From assembly GCF_030816295.1 (NCBI RefSeq), contig NZ_JAUSXV010000001.1, positions 3,286,001 to 3,350,000 of the forward strand: a stretch of DNA of 64,000 nt. Reading direction: 5' to 3'. A model generated the notes under the pieces. The model was not told where the DNA came from. It saw nothing but the letters and a program-made list of their open reading frames with translations, and searched no databases. Below, piece after piece: positions 18,669 through 28,694 of the stretch. Position 1 is the stretch's first letter. The number at the start of each line of letters is the position of its first letter. Source of the DNA: Microbacterium natoriense. Its GTDB lineage: Bacteria > Actinomycetota > Actinomycetes > Actinomycetales > Microbacteriaceae. A program made the translations under genes and the position numbers.

Positions 18669-19355
18669 ATGAGCGACAACTCCGCACCTGAGCCCGAGGC
18701 GCCGCGCACCCGTCGCCGCAAGAGCCTGAGCCCCAAGCAGATGGCGATCCTCGAGGTGATCCAGAACTCGATCAGCCGGCACGGCTATCCGCCGAGCATG
18801 CGCGAGATCGGCGACGCCGTCGGCCTCAAGTCGCTGTCGAGCGTCACCCATCAGCTCGGCCAGCTCGAGCTCAGCGGCTACCTGCGCCGCGACCCTGGAA
18901 AGACCCGTGCCATGGAGGTGCTGATCGATCTGCCAGGCACGAGCGGCGAGAACCCCGCCGACGTCGCGACCCCGGTGGGCGATGCCGCCCTGGTTCCGCT
19001 CGTCGGACGCATCGCAGCCGGAGTCCCGATCACGGCCGATCAGCAGGTCGAGGAGATCTTCCCGCTTCCCCGCCAGCTGGTGGGCAAGGGCGACCTGTTC
19101 ATGCTCAAGGTGTCAGGCGAGTCCATGATCGACGCGGCGATCTGCGACGGCGACTGGGTCGTCGTCCGCACCCAGCACACGGCCGAGAACGGCGAGATCG
19201 TCGCCGCCATGCTCGACGGCGAGGCCACGGTCAAGGTCCTCCGCCGTCGAGACGGTCACACCTGGCTGCTCCCCCGGAACTCCGCCTTCGAACCGATCCT
19301 CGGCGACGAATCGACGATCCTCGGCAAGGTCGTCGCGGTGCTCCGCGCCGTCTGA
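18669..19355 (+). CDS. lexA: SOS repressor LexA
   Basis: This 228-residue repressor has an N-terminal winged helix ([16 protein letters not shown] ... [14 protein letters not shown]) and a C-terminal S24 autoprotease. The cleavage site is Ala117-Gly118 (GRIAAGVPI), the nucleophile Ser152 (SGESM) and the base Lys189 (ATVKVL). RecA-stimulated self-cleavage releases SOS genes. AAGGAG precedes the ATG. It should control itself and the divergent LysM gene through the operators between them. Confidence 0.97.
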   Translation: MSDNSAPEPEAPRTRRRKSLSPKQMAILEVIQNSISRHGYPPSMREIGDAVGLKSLSSVTHQLGQLELSGYLRRDPGKTRAMEVLIDLPGTSGENPADVATPVGDAALVPLVGRIAAGVPITADQQVEEIFPLPRQLVGKGDLFMLKVSGESMIDAAICDGDWVVVRTQHTAENGEIVAAMLDGEATVKVLRRRDGHTWLLPRNSAFEPILGDESTILGKVVAVLRAV

Positions 19356-19370
19356 ACGGTCTCCGACGCG

Positions 19371-19404
19371 CAGAAGCCCCCTTCACAGGTGAAGGGGGCT
19401 TCTG
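19371..19404. terminator. Strong bidirectional hairpin between lexA and metE
   Basis: CAGAAGCCCCCTTCAC and GTGAAGGGGGCTTCTG form a perfect 16-bp stem with a two-base spacer. The genes on both sides converge on it. Confidence 0.85.
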
Positions 19405-19473
19405 CTGTTCGCGGCAGCGCCGGCATCCGTCCTCGACGGGCTCCCGGCGCTGCTGCGTCCCGACGATCCTCGA

Positions 19474-21786
19474 TCAGACGGCGACCGAGACATCCTCCCG
19501 GACGCGACGGGTCGCCTCGACGATGTTGCGCAGCGACGCGACCGTCTCGTCGTATCCGCGGGTCTTCAGACCGCAATCCGGGTTCACCCAGAGCTGACGC
19601 AGCGGGATCTCGTCGACGGCCCGGCGCAGGAGCGCCTCGACCTCCTCGACGCTCGGCACGCGCGGCGAGTGGATGTCGTACACGCCGGGCCCGATGCCGT
19701 GGTCGAAGCCCGACTCGGCGACGTCCGCGACGACCTCCATACGGCTGCGTGCCGCCTCGATCGAGGTGACGTCGGCGTCGAGCGCCCGGATCGCGTCGAT
19801 CACGACCCCGAACTCCGAGTAGCAGAGGTGCGTGTGCACCTGCGTGCCCGAGGCGGCTCCACCCGTGGCGAGACGGAACGAGTCCACCGACCACTGCAGG
19901 TACTCGGGCTGGTCCGCCTTCTTGAGCGGGAGCAGCTCGCGCAGCGCGGGCTCGTCGACCTGGATGATCGCGATGCCCGCGGCCTCGAGGTCGGCGATCT
20001 CATCGCGCAGCGCGAGCGCGACCTGGTTGGCCGTCTCGGCGAGCGGCTGGTCGTCGCGGACGAACGACCAGGCGAGGATCGTCACGGGGCCCGTGAGCAT
20101 GCCCTTCATGTGCGCGGTGGTCAGGGACTGCGCGTACGTGGACCAGCCCACCGTGATGGGCGCCGGACGCGAGACGTCGCCCCAGAGGATGGACGGACGC
20201 GTCGCGCGGGAACCGTAGGACTGCACCCAGCCGTTCTCGGTGACGTCGAAGCCATCGAGGTTCTCGGCGAAGTACTGCACCATGTCGTTGCGCTCCGGCT
20301 CGCCGTGCACGAGGACGTCGAGACCGAGATCCTCCTGCAGCGAGACGACGCTGGCGACCTCGCGCCGCAGGAACTCCTCGTAGTCCTCCACGGGGATCTC
20401 GCCCTTCGTGAAGCGGGCGCGTGCCTGGCGGATGTCACCGGTCTGCGGGAACGATCCGATCGTGGTGAGCGGCAGGGCGGGCAGGCCGAGCGCCTCCTGG
20501 GCCGCTTCGCGCTCCTCGTACGACGCACGCGAGAAGTCGGCGTCGGTGAGGGCGCGATCGCGCACGGCGCCGTCGCGCACGCCCGGGGCCGACAGCCGGT
20601 CGGCCAGGGCGGCGGATGCCGCGTCGAGCTCGGCCGCGATCGCGCTGCGTCCTTCGGCGAGGCCGCGAGCGAGGGTCACGACCTGCGCGACCTTCTGGTC
20701 GGCGAACGCGAGCCATGAGACCAGGCGCGCGTCGAGCTTCGTCTCGTCGTCGACGTCATGCGGCACGTGCAGCAGCGAGGTGGAGGTGGATGCCGAGACG
20801 GATGCCGCACCGAGTCCGCCCAGCGCCTCGAGCTTGTCGGCCGCCGCAGCGAGATCGCCGCGCCAGATGTTGTGCCCGTCGATCGCTCCCCCGACGAGGG
20901 CCTTGCCTTCGAGGCCCGGGACCTGCGCGGGCACTCCACCGCGGACGAGGTCCACCGCGATCGCCTCGATCGGGGCGGCGGCGAGCACCGGGAACACCTC
21001 GCCGAGGTCGGCGTAGGGAGCTGCGACCAGGATCGAGGGACGGTCGGACGAGCCACCGAGCACAGCCAGAGCGCGGGCCGCAGCATCCGCCAGCTGGGCG
21101 ACGGACGCGGGCAGCGACTCGCTCACGAGCGCCGGTTCGTCGAGCTGCACCCACTCCGCTCCCGCATCCTTCAGGGCCGCGAGGAGTTCGACGTAGACGG
21201 GCAGAAGGTCGTCGAGGCGGGAAAGCGGGTCGAAGTCGTCGGGCGCGCCGTCCGCCGCCTTCGCCAGCGCGAGGAGCGTGACGGGTCCGACGATCACGGG
21301 ACGCGTCACGAAGCCGGCGGCGACGCCCTCGGCGACGTCGCGCACGAGACGGTCGTCGGAGAGCGAGAAGCTCGTGTCCGGCCCGATCTCGGGCACCAGG
21401 TAGTGATAGTTCGAGTCGAACCACTTCGTCATCTCGAGCGGAGCGCGATCGCCCTCACCGCGCGCGATCGTGAAGTAGGCGGGAAGCCCGATCTTGCCGT
21501 CCGCCGCGCGGAGGTCTTCGAAGCGTGCGGGGATCGCACCGACGGCGACTGCGGCGTCGAGCACCTGGTCGTAGAAGGAGAACGACTCGGGGATGGCGGA
21601 GTCGGCGCGGCCGAGACCGAGCGAGGCGAGTCGTTCGCGGGTCGCGGCTCGGAGTTCCGCGGCGGTCGCCTCGAGCTGGGCGAGGTCGGAGCGACCGGCC
21701 CAGAACGCCTCGACGGCCTTCTTGAGCTCGCGGCGTCGGCCGATGCGGGGGTAGCCGAGGATGGTGCCCTCAGGGAATCCGGACAT
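19474..21786 (-). CDS. metE: Cobalamin-independent methionine synthase
   Basis: This 770-residue two-barrel enzyme begins with the family motif GTILGYPRIGRRRELKKAVE. The C-terminal barrel has TTIGSFPQT, VHGEPERNDMVQYF, the zinc ligands in QVHTHLCYSEF and NPDCGLKTR. It transfers methyl from 5-methyl-THF-triglutamate to homocysteine. The chosen ATG follows AAAGG and a short leader. It lies 31 bases after metF, its methyl-donor supplier, and ends at the lexA terminator. Confidence 0.97.
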   Translation of the reverse strand: MSGFPEGTILGYPRIGRRRELKKAVEAFWAGRSDLAQLEATAAELRAATRERLASLGLGRADSAIPESFSFYDQVLDAAVAVGAIPARFEDLRAADGKIGLPAYFTIARGEGDRAPLEMTKWFDSNYHYLVPEIGPDTSFSLSDDRLVRDVAEGVAAGFVTRPVIVGPVTLLALAKAADGAPDDFDPLSRLDDLLPVYVELLAALKDAGAEWVQLDEPALVSESLPASVAQLADAAARALAVLGGSSDRPSILVAAPYADLGEVFPVLAAAPIEAIAVDLVRGGVPAQVPGLEGKALVGGAIDGHNIWRGDLAAAADKLEALGGLGAASVSASTSTSLLHVPHDVDDETKLDARLVSWLAFADQKVAQVVTLARGLAEGRSAIAAELDAASAALADRLSAPGVRDGAVRDRALTDADFSRASYEEREAAQEALGLPALPLTTIGSFPQTGDIRQARARFTKGEIPVEDYEEFLRREVASVVSLQEDLGLDVLVHGEPERNDMVQYFAENLDGFDVTENGWVQSYGSRATRPSILWGDVSRPAPITVGWSTYAQSLTTAHMKGMLTGPVTILAWSFVRDDQPLAETANQVALALRDEIADLEAAGIAIIQVDEPALRELLPLKKADQPEYLQWSVDSFRLATGGAASGTQVHTHLCYSEFGVVIDAIRALDADVTSIEAARSRMEVVADVAESGFDHGIGPGVYDIHSPRVPSVEEVEALLRRAVDEIPLRQLWVNPDCGLKTRGYDETVASLRNIVEATRRVREDVSVAV

Positions 21787-21817
21787 GGTGGAGCCTTTCG
21801 ATGGGGGTTCAGCGGGG

Positions 21818-22777
21818 TCAGCGGATGCGAGCGACCGGCAGGACGCCGGCCTCTTCGAGAACGGTGAGCACGGTGTCGTGCTGGTTGAACGCGTACAGGT
21901 GGATGCCGGGGGCACCGCCCGCGATCACCTCGCGGGCGAGACGGGCCGCCCACTCGACGCCGATCTCATGGCGCCCCTCCGGCGTCGGCTCGACATCGAG
22001 CGCGATGGCGAGTTCGCTCGGCAGGATCTCGCCCGTCAGCTCGAGCACGCGAGCCAGACGCACAGGCGACACGATCGGCATGATGCCGGGGAGGATCGGG
22101 ATGGTGACCCCCTCGGCGCGCGCCTTCTCGACGAAGCTCAGGTAGTCGTCGGAGTGGAAGAACAGCTGTGTGATCGCCGACGTCGCACCCGCCGCCTGCT
22201 TCGCGAGCAGGGCGTCGATGTCCTGCCAGCGATGGGTCGACCGCGGATGCCCGTTCGGGAAGGCCGCCACGGCGACGGACGCCTTCCGCCGGGCACCCAC
22301 CGTCGCTGCTCCCGGGAACCCCGGGACGGGCGACTCCTCGTAGGGCGACCGTTCCGCCTGCACGCGATCGATCAGCTGCACGAGCTGCGCCGCGCTCTCG
22401 AGGTCGCCGAGGAACGGCTCGTCGTGGCCGACAGGCGGGTCGCCGCGCAGCGCGAGGAAGCTGAGGATTCCGGCATCCAGGAACTCCCTGATGAGGCCCG
22501 CCGCTCCCGCATAGGTGTTGCCGACGCAGGTGATGTGCGCGAGCGGCTCGACGTCGGTGTGCTCGCGGATGAATCGCAGCACTTCGAGCGAGCGCCCGCC
22601 GGTCGAGCCGCCGGCGCCGTAGGTCACCGAGATGAAGTCCGGCCCTGCGGCGGCGAGCCGTCGCACCGTCTCGTGCAGCGCCGTCTGGCTCGACTCGGAG
22701 CGCGGCGGGTACAGCTCGAACGAGAACGGCACTCTGCTGGTCCGATCTGCAGAGGGCTTCGTCGTCTCGGAAGACAT
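21818..22777 (-). CDS. metF: Methylenetetrahydrofolate reductase
   Basis: This 319-residue flavin TIM barrel has PFSFELYPPRSE, DFISVTYGAGGST, HITCVGNT, LALRGDPP and TQLFF. It reduces 5,10-methylene-THF to 5-methyl-THF, which MetE uses. The two form a metF-metE operon. The 194-base gap to the divergent peptidase holds its promoter; no riboswitch fold I know was recognised there. Confidence 0.96.
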   Translation of the reverse strand: MSSETTKPSADRTSRVPFSFELYPPRSESSQTALHETVRRLAAAGPDFISVTYGAGGSTGGRSLEVLRFIREHTDVEPLAHITCVGNTYAGAAGLIREFLDAGILSFLALRGDPPVGHDEPFLGDLESAAQLVQLIDRVQAERSPYEESPVPGFPGAATVGARRKASVAVAAFPNGHPRSTHRWQDIDALLAKQAAGATSAITQLFFHSDDYLSFVEKARAEGVTIPILPGIMPIVSPVRLARVLELTGEILPSELAIALDVEPTPEGRHEIGVEWAARLAREVIAGGAPGIHLYAFNQHDTVLTVLEEAGVLPVARIR

Positions 22778-22958
22778 CTTCTACTCCAGGGGACAGGGCG
22801 GGCACAGGGCCGCGAACGACGCGCTTCTGCGTCTCTTTCGCGGGCGGGTGCCGGGCTCGGCTGTCGCTCCACGCTCAGGGTGAACCGGGCGTTTCCAGAA
22901 ACCTATGGCAATCCTCCGCGCTCCGCATCAACTGTGACGTCGTGTGTCATCGTCGCAA

Positions 22959-22974
22959 TAGGCTCGAGGTCATG
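22959..22974 (+). promoter_or_regulatory. Leaderless promoter of the S9 peptidase gene
   Basis: TAGGCT (22959-22964), seven bases, then ATG at 22972. Confidence 0.5.
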
Positions 22975-24831
22975 TCGACGCCGTTCGGGTTCTGGCCCTC
23001 GCCCTTCACCGCCGCGTCGGTCGCGGCATCCGCCCCTCGCATCGACGGATCGGCCTTCGTCGGCGAGGAGATCTGGTGGGGCGAGTCCGTGCCTGCCGAG
23101 GGCGGGCGGATGACCGTGCGGAGCACCTCGGGACGAGAAGTGCTGCCCGCTCCCTGGAGCGCCCGTTCCCGCGTGCACGAGTACGGCGGCGGATCCTGGG
23201 CGGCCGACGCCGACGGCACGCTGTTCTTCGTCGACGCCCGCGATCAGCGGGTGCACCGCCTCGAGCCCGGCGTCGAGCCGGTGCCCCTCACGCCCGCGGG
23301 TCCCGCGCACGGAGGCCTCCGCCTGCAGCGCGGGCGTCTGTTCGCCGTGCGCGAGGATCTCTCCGTCGATCCCCACCTGCGCGCGATCGTCGAGATCCCG
23401 ACCGACGGCTCCGCGGCCGATGATCCCTCGGCGATCCAGGTGATCGTGGAAGGCACAGTCTTCTTCGCGCATCCCGCCCTCTCCCCCGACGGCAGCCGCA
23501 TGGCCTGGGTCGAGTGGAGCGGCAGCCGGATGCCGTGGCAGGAGGCGCAGCTGGTGACCGTCGATCTCGACGACCAGAGTCTCGCTCCGATACGCACCAG
23601 AGCGGCGCTGCAGCCGGAGTGGATCGGCGACGACGAGCTGCTCTTCGCAGACGATCCGGACGGCCGGTGGCAACTGCACCGCCTGCGGCTGGAACGGTCG
23701 GCCCCGGTGAGCGAGGCCGTGCCCGTCACCACGACGGATGCCGACACCGGTTACGGACTGTGGGTGCTGGGCAACCGCTGGTACCAGCCGCTGTCCGACG
23801 GACGGATCGTCGCGGTGCGCACGAACGGGCGCGACGAGGTCGTCGTGATCTCACCCGAGGGCGCGCCGCGCACTCTGGACGCGCCCTGCGACGGCCACGT
23901 GAGCGTCGACGCAGCTGAGGGATCGCGCGTGCTGCTCAGCGGCAACGGTTCGACCGTCTCACCAGGCGTGTGGTGCGCAGACGCGGACACCGGTGTCGTG
24001 ACCACGATCGCCGGCGGGACGCCGGTCGACGCGGCCTGGATGCCACCCGCGCGCGGGATCGTCGTCGACGGCGAGCATGGTCCCGTGCACGCCTTCGCCT
24101 ATCCCCCCGCGAATCCCCACGTCGAGCCGCCGTCCGACGAGCTCCCGCCGTACGTCGTCTTCGTGCACGGCGGGCCCACCGCGCACGTCACAGGCGCGGC
24201 GTCCACCGCCATCGCCTTCTACACCAGCCGCGGAATCGGGGTGCTCGACGTGAACTACGGCGGCTCCACCGGCTACGGCCGCGCCTATCGCGAGCGGCTG
24301 CTCGGCGAGTGGGGCGTCGTCGACGTCGACGACGTGATCGCCGCCGCACGAGGCCTTGCGGACGCCGGGCACGCCGACCCCGCGCGCATCGCCATCCGCG
24401 GCAGTTCGGCCGGCGGCTGGACGGTTCTGTCGGCCCTGGTGCGGGGAGGCACGTTCGCCGCGGGGATCAGCAGGTACGGCGTGACCGATCTGCGCGGCCT
24501 CGTCGAGCACTCGCACGACTTCGAAGCGCACTACGTCGAGGGACTGGTGGGCCCGCTGCCGGCATCCGAATCGCTCTACATCGACCGCTCGCCCCTCACG
24601 AACGCCGATCGCATCGACGTGCCGGTGCTGCTTCTGCAGGGCGCCGACGACCGCGTGGTTCCTCCCTCGCAGTCCGAGGCGATCCGCGATGCGCTCGCCG
24701 CGCACGGCGTCGCCCACGAGTACGTCGAATACCCGGCGGAGGGACACGGGTTCCGCCGCGCCGAGACCATCGTCGATGCGTTGGACCGCGAGATCGCGTT
24801 CCTTCAGAGCGCCCTGAATCCGGGTCCCTGA
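22972..24831 (+). CDS. S9-family prolyl oligopeptidase-type serine peptidase
   Basis: This 619-residue protein has an N-terminal beta-propeller-like region (about 30-380, with WSGSRMPWQEAQL repeats) and a C-terminal alpha/beta hydrolase. The nucleophile Ser about 479 lies in GSSAGG, the Asp in LLLQGADDRVVP and the His in PAEGHGF. VHGGPTAH forms the oxyanion region. No signal peptide is seen, so it acts in the cytoplasm on short peptides or acyl-peptides. TAGGCT seven bases before the ATG suggests a leaderless mRNA. Confidence 0.9.
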   Translation: MSTPFGFWPSPFTAASVAASAPRIDGSAFVGEEIWWGESVPAEGGRMTVRSTSGREVLPAPWSARSRVHEYGGGSWAADADGTLFFVDARDQRVHRLEPGVEPVPLTPAGPAHGGLRLQRGRLFAVREDLSVDPHLRAIVEIPTDGSAADDPSAIQVIVEGTVFFAHPALSPDGSRMAWVEWSGSRMPWQEAQLVTVDLDDQSLAPIRTRAALQPEWIGDDELLFADDPDGRWQLHRLRLERSAPVSEAVPVTTTDADTGYGLWVLGNRWYQPLSDGRIVAVRTNGRDEVVVISPEGAPRTLDAPCDGHVSVDAAEGSRVLLSGNGSTVSPGVWCADADTGVVTTIAGGTPVDAAWMPPARGIVVDGEHGPVHAFAYPPANPHVEPPSDELPPYVVFVHGGPTAHVTGAASTAIAFYTSRGIGVLDVNYGGSTGYGRAYRERLLGEWGVVDVDDVIAAARGLADAGHADPARIAIRGSSAGGWTVLSALVRGGTFAAGISRYGVTDLRGLVEHSHDFEAHYVEGLVGPLPASESLYIDRSPLTNADRIDVPVLLLQGADDRVVPPSQSEAIRDALAAHGVAHEYVEYPAEGHGFRRAETIVDALDREIAFLQSALNPGP

Positions 24832-24844
24832 GTCGGTCTGGGGG

Positions 24845-25321
24845 CTACTCCCCGGTGCGGTTGCGCATCCGCATGGCGCGCTCGGCCTCACGAGTGTCCT
24901 GGCGCTCGCGGAGCGTCTGACGCTTGTCGAACTCGCGCTTGCCCTTCGCGAGGGCGATCTCGACCTTGGCCCGGCCGTCGGAGAAGTACAGCTTGAGCGG
25001 GACGAGCGTGTAGCCCCCGGCAGAGACGGCATGCTGCAGCTTCGCGATCTCCTCGCGATGCAGCAGCAGCTTGCGGATGCGCTTGGCGGAGTGATTGGTC
25101 CAGTGGCCCTGCGAGTACTCCGGGATGTGCACGGAGTCGAGGAACACCTCGTTGCCCTTGATGAAGGCGTATCCGTCGCTCAGATTGGCGCGCCCTTGGC
25201 GCAGCGACTTGACCTCGGTGCCGGTGAGCACCATCCCCGCCTCGTACGACTTCTCGATGTTGTAGTCGTGACGTGCGCGACGATTGGTCGCGACGACCTT
25301 CTCCCCGCGTTCCCTGGGCAT
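24845..25321 (-). CDS. smpB: SsrA-binding protein SmpB
   Basis: This 158-residue protein has the family N-terminus VVATNRRARHDYNIEKSYEAGMVL and the core GTEVKSLRQGRANL, with a basic C-terminal tail that reaches the decoding centre. It brings tmRNA to stalled ribosomes. It is downstream of ftsEX, as in many Actinobacteria. The tmRNA gene is not in this window. Confidence 0.97.
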   Translation of the reverse strand: MPRERGEKVVATNRRARHDYNIEKSYEAGMVLTGTEVKSLRQGRANLSDGYAFIKGNEVFLDSVHIPEYSQGHWTNHSAKRIRKLLLHREEIAKLQHAVSAGGYTLVPLKLYFSDGRAKVEIALAKGKREFDKRQTLRERQDTREAERAMRMRNRTGE

Positions 25322-25385
25322 GATGCTCCTGCTCTCCGTGTCGGTGGCCGGCCATGATCGTCGGCGGCCAGCCGACCAGCCTACC

Positions 25386-26300
25386 TCAGGTGCGCAGCCA
25401 TCGGCGGATCGCGAAGCCGGCCGAGAGCGCGGCGAGCACGATCCCGATGCCGATCAGCACCGGCACGACGATCGCCGCGTCCTTCATCCCCACCCATGTC
25501 GTGATGAACGCGACGCGGCCGCGGAGGTAGCCGTCGACCCCGAAATGCACCCCGGCGAGCACCGCGGCGCTCGCGAGCACCGAGCCGAGGAAGGCCGCGA
25601 ACACTCCTTCGAGGACGAACGGCGTCTGGATGAAGCGGTTGGAGGCGCCGACCAGCCGCATGATGCCGATCTCCTTGCGTCTCGCATACGCCGACAGTCT
25701 GATGGTCGTGCCGATCAGCAGGATCGCTGCGATCAGCATCAGCACGGCTATGCCGACCGCGATATAGGTCGCAACCGTGAGCGCTGAGAACAGAGGTTCG
25801 AGGTATTGCAGCTGATCGGTCACCTGCTCGACGCCGGTCTTCCCGTTGAACGCCTCGACCAGCACCTGCGACTGCGCCGGGTCCTTGAGCGTCACGTAGA
25901 AGCTCTCCGACATCTGCTCTGCGCTGAACAGGCTCGCCTTGTCTTCTCCGAGCTGCTCGACGATGTTGGCGTAGGCCTCGTCCTTGGTCTCGAAGCGCAC
26001 GTCGGAGATCAGCCGGGAGAGCGCGTCGTCCTCGAGCTGAGCCTTGACCGCCGCCGTCTGCTCCTCCGAGGCCGCGCCGTCGACGCACTCGGTCGACTCC
26101 GACAGAGTGGAGCACATCGAGACGACGACCTGAGCGCGCTCGGACCAGTAGGCCCGCATCGTGCCGATCTGCGCCTGCATCAGGATGGCCGCGCCGACGA
26201 ACGTCAGCGACACGAAGGTGACCAGCACGACCGAGATCACCATCGAGATGTTGCGTCGAAGGCCGCCGAGGGCCTCCGCGAGGATCAGACCGATTCTCAT
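25386..26300 (-). CDS. ftsX: Cell-division protein FtsX
   Basis: This 304-residue protein has one TM helix near 21-45, an extracellular domain of about 130 residues, then three more helices with the FtsX core [29 protein letters not shown]. With FtsE it activates peptidoglycan hydrolases at the septum. The start overlaps the ftsE stop as ATGA. Confidence 0.96.
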   Translation of the reverse strand: MRIGLILAEALGGLRRNISMVISVVLVTFVSLTFVGAAILMQAQIGTMRAYWSERAQVVVSMCSTLSESTECVDGAASEEQTAAVKAQLEDDALSRLISDVRFETKDEAYANIVEQLGEDKASLFSAEQMSESFYVTLKDPAQSQVLVEAFNGKTGVEQVTDQLQYLEPLFSALTVATYIAVGIAVLMLIAAILLIGTTIRLSAYARRKEIGIMRLVGASNRFIQTPFVLEGVFAAFLGSVLASAAVLAGVHFGVDGYLRGRVAFITTWVGMKDAAIVVPVLIGIGIVLAALSAGFAIRRWLRT

Positions 26301-27349
26301 GAGGTCGGCCCCACTTCGTCGCTGTCGTCGGAGAGGCCCAGTCGGTCGGCGACGCCGAGCTCGGCGACATCGACCTGCGGAAGCACGATCGGGTGCGTGC
26401 GCGGGCCCACAGCTGCAGGCTGCTCGACCTCAGCACCCGGTTGCGGCTCGGCCGGAGCCGCCTGCGCTTCGGGAGTCTCGGATGCCGTCGGCACCGCGTC
26501 GGAGGTGGCAGCCGCGGCCTTGCGCTGCGCGCTGAGCTCCTCGGCGAGTGACGCCCGCACGACAGAGAGGTCGGCGGTCTGGCGCTGAACCTCCTGGACG
26601 GCGGTGAGGGCTGCCGCGGCCGCGGCTCCTCGCACCTCTTCCGGCACCAGCCGCGGGATGTTCGAGGTGTCGCCGTATCCGCCGTGCACTTCGTCGCGCA
26701 CCATCTCCCCGTCGCGCAGTTCGATGACGCGGCGCTGCATCGCGTCGACGAACGCCGCCTCGTGCGTAGCCATCAGCACGGTCGTTCCTCCGGCGTTGAT
26801 ACGGGCGAGCAGCTGCATGATGTCGACCGAGGTTCCGGGGTCGAGGTTGCCGGTGGGCTCGTCGGCGAGCAGCACCTGCGGGCGATTGACCAGCGCGCGG
26901 GCGATCGCCACGCGCTGCTGCTCACCGCCGGAGAGCTCATGCGGCATCCGCTTCTGCTTTCCGTCGAGACCGACGAGAGCGAGAGCCTCGGGCACCGCCT
27001 GCTGGATGAATCCGCGCGACGAGCCGGTGACCTGCAGTGTGAAGGCCACGTTCTGGAACACCGTCTTCGACGGCAGCAGGCGGAAGTCCTGGAAGACCGA
27101 GCCGATGTGGCGCCGGAAATAGGGCACCTTGCGATTGGCGAGGGAACGCAGATCTCGACCGAGCACGGCGACGCGTCCGGACGTCGGCACCTCCTCGCGG
27201 AGGATCAGTCGCAGACAGGTCGACTTGCCCGACCCCGATGCACCGACGAGGAAGACGAACTCTCCCCGCTGGACTTCGAAGTCGACGCCGGACAGAGCGG
27301 GCCTGGTGGTCCCGCGATAGCGTTTCGTGACGTTCTCGAACCGAATCAT
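26297..27349 (-). CDS. ftsE: Cell-division ATP-binding protein FtsE with C-terminal extension
   Basis: This 350-residue protein is about 120 longer than typical FtsE. Residues 1-225 form the ABC domain: Walker [10 protein letters not shown] (36-44), signature LSGGEQQ (139-145), Walker [14 protein letters not shown]. The extra region is Ala/Pro/Glu-rich with a predicted helical segment ([20 protein letters not shown]) and a conserved-looking end ([19 protein letters not shown]). It powers FtsX. A TAGGCT lies nine bases before the ATG. Confidence 0.95.
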   Translation of the reverse strand: MIRFENVTKRYRGTTRPALSGVDFEVQRGEFVFLVGASGSGKSTCLRLILREEVPTSGRVAVLGRDLRSLANRKVPYFRRHIGSVFQDFRLLPSKTVFQNVAFTLQVTGSSRGFIQQAVPEALALVGLDGKQKRMPHELSGGEQQRVAIARALVNRPQVLLADEPTGNLDPGTSVDIMQLLARINAGGTTVLMATHEAAFVDAMQRRVIELRDGEMVRDEVHGGYGDTSNIPRLVPEEVRGAAAAAALTAVQEVQRQTADLSVVRASLAEELSAQRKAAAATSDAVPTASETPEAQAAPAEPQPGAEVEQPAAVGPRTHPIVLPQVDVAELGVADRLGLSDDSDEVGPTS

Positions 27350-27490
27350 GGCGGTACGAGCCTAAGCTCCACCTCTCCCCTGCCCGCGAGCGACACCCCG
27401 CACACCTGCCTTGCGTCGACGGTCACTGCTATACATGAACTGCTGATCCGCGCGATCGCGCGGGGACCGATTCCGAGGGGGATGCACATC

Positions 27491-28687
27491 ATGACGACAC
27501 CTGCTGGCTGGTACGACGACGGGTCCGGCCGACAGCGCTGGTGGGACGGCACCCAGTGGACGGAGCATTTCGCACCGGTCGCCGAGCCCGAGGCCCCTGC
27601 CGCCGAGACGCCTTCCGTCGAGACCGCCGAGTCGAACCCGTTCGCGCCCGCCGAAGAGCGGGTCATCGAGGCCGCCCCCTCCGTGCCTTCCGAAGACGCC
27701 GCCCCGGTTGCAGCCTCCGAGGTCCCCGAAGTCCCTCCGGTGCCCGAGAACCTGTCGTACGGTGAGCAGCCGGCTACCGACGCGTGGGCGCCCGCTCAGG
27801 AGCAGCCGACGATCCCGTTCGACGCCCCCGCCGAGCAGCCCACTCAGCAGTTCGAAGCACCGGGCGCCGGTGAGCAGACTCCGCCGGTGACCGGCGGGCT
27901 TCCCCCATATGCCGCACCGGCACCGGGCTACGCGCCCTCGGCGGGCTACCCCGAGGCCGCTCCGACGTACGCCGGCGTGCCCCAGGCACCCGCGTATCCT
28001 GCTGCAGCCCCCGGTTCGCAGGGCGGAGCGCCCGGCTATGCTGCGGCGGGCGCCGCTCCTTATGGCACGGCCCCCAGCGCGCCGGCGTCGATCTCGATCC
28101 TGGGTCTGGTCGGCCTCGGTCTGGCCGTCCTCGGCGTCATCCTCTCCTGCATCCCCGTCACGCCCGTGATGGTGATCGGCTGGGTCGTGCTGCTCGCGGG
28201 GCTCGTGATCTCCGTGGTCTCGCTGTTCCTGAAGGGCCGCAAGTGGCCGGGAATCACCGGACTCATCGTGGGTGTGATCGGCATCGTCATCGCATTCATC
28301 GTCGCGATCGTCTTCTTCGCCGCCATGGCCATCAACAGCGCGATCGACGACCTGCCGTCATCGCCGCCGTCGAGCAGCGCCGAGGACACTCCGAGCGACG
28401 AGCCGACCGACTCCGCCGAAGACCCTGACGCGGCACTGGGCCGCCCGACCGTCGATGAACTCAAGGTCGGTCTGCGTGCAGTGATCGAAGAATCCACCGG
28501 CAGCAGCGACTCGTACACCGACGCGCAGGTCACCTGCTTCGCGCAGGCCTTCGTGGACTCGGACGTCGACGATGCGACGCTTCGCAAGATCGCCGAGGGA
28601 ACCGGCGTCTTCGACGATGTGAACGCGGCGTCCGCCTTCGCCGAGGTGTTCGCCGACAACATCTCGACCTGCATGCTCGCACAGTGA
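27491..28687 (+). CDS. DUF2510 membrane protein with Pro-rich region
   Basis: This 398-residue protein starts with a DUF2510 motif (PAGWYDDGSGRQRWWDGTQW). A long acidic, Pro/Ala-rich stretch follows (about 25-195), then three or four TM helices (about 197-290) and an outer C-terminal domain of about 110 residues with two Cys (VTCFAQAFV, STCMLAQ). The function is unknown. The ATG at 27491 follows GAGGGGG; a TATACA -10-like hexamer lies about 60 bases upstream. It is followed seven bases later by a paralogue. Confidence 0.75.
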   Translation: MTTPAGWYDDGSGRQRWWDGTQWTEHFAPVAEPEAPAAETPSVETAESNPFAPAEERVIEAAPSVPSEDAAPVAASEVPEVPPVPENLSYGEQPATDAWAPAQEQPTIPFDAPAEQPTQQFEAPGAGEQTPPVTGGLPPYAAPAPGYAPSAGYPEAAPTYAGVPQAPAYPAAAPGSQGGAPGYAAAGAAPYGTAPSAPASISILGLVGLGLAVLGVILSCIPVTPVMVIGWVVLLAGLVISVVSLFLKGRKWPGITGLIVGVIGIVIAFIVAIVFFAAMAINSAIDDLPSSPPSSSAEDTPSDEPTDSAEDPDAALGRPTVDELKVGLRAVIEESTGSSDSYTDAQVTCFAQAFVDSDVDDATLRKIAEGTGVFDDVNAASAFAEVFADNISTCMLAQ

Positions 28688-28694
28688 CGCAGAG

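Noticed and set aside
22778..22971. Possible SAM, SAH or cobalamin riboswitch upstream of metF
   Set aside because: I looked for the conserved cores of these classes and saw none; only promoter-like sequence could be suggested. A covariance-model search (Infernal with Rfam) would settle it; a significant hit would reverse this.
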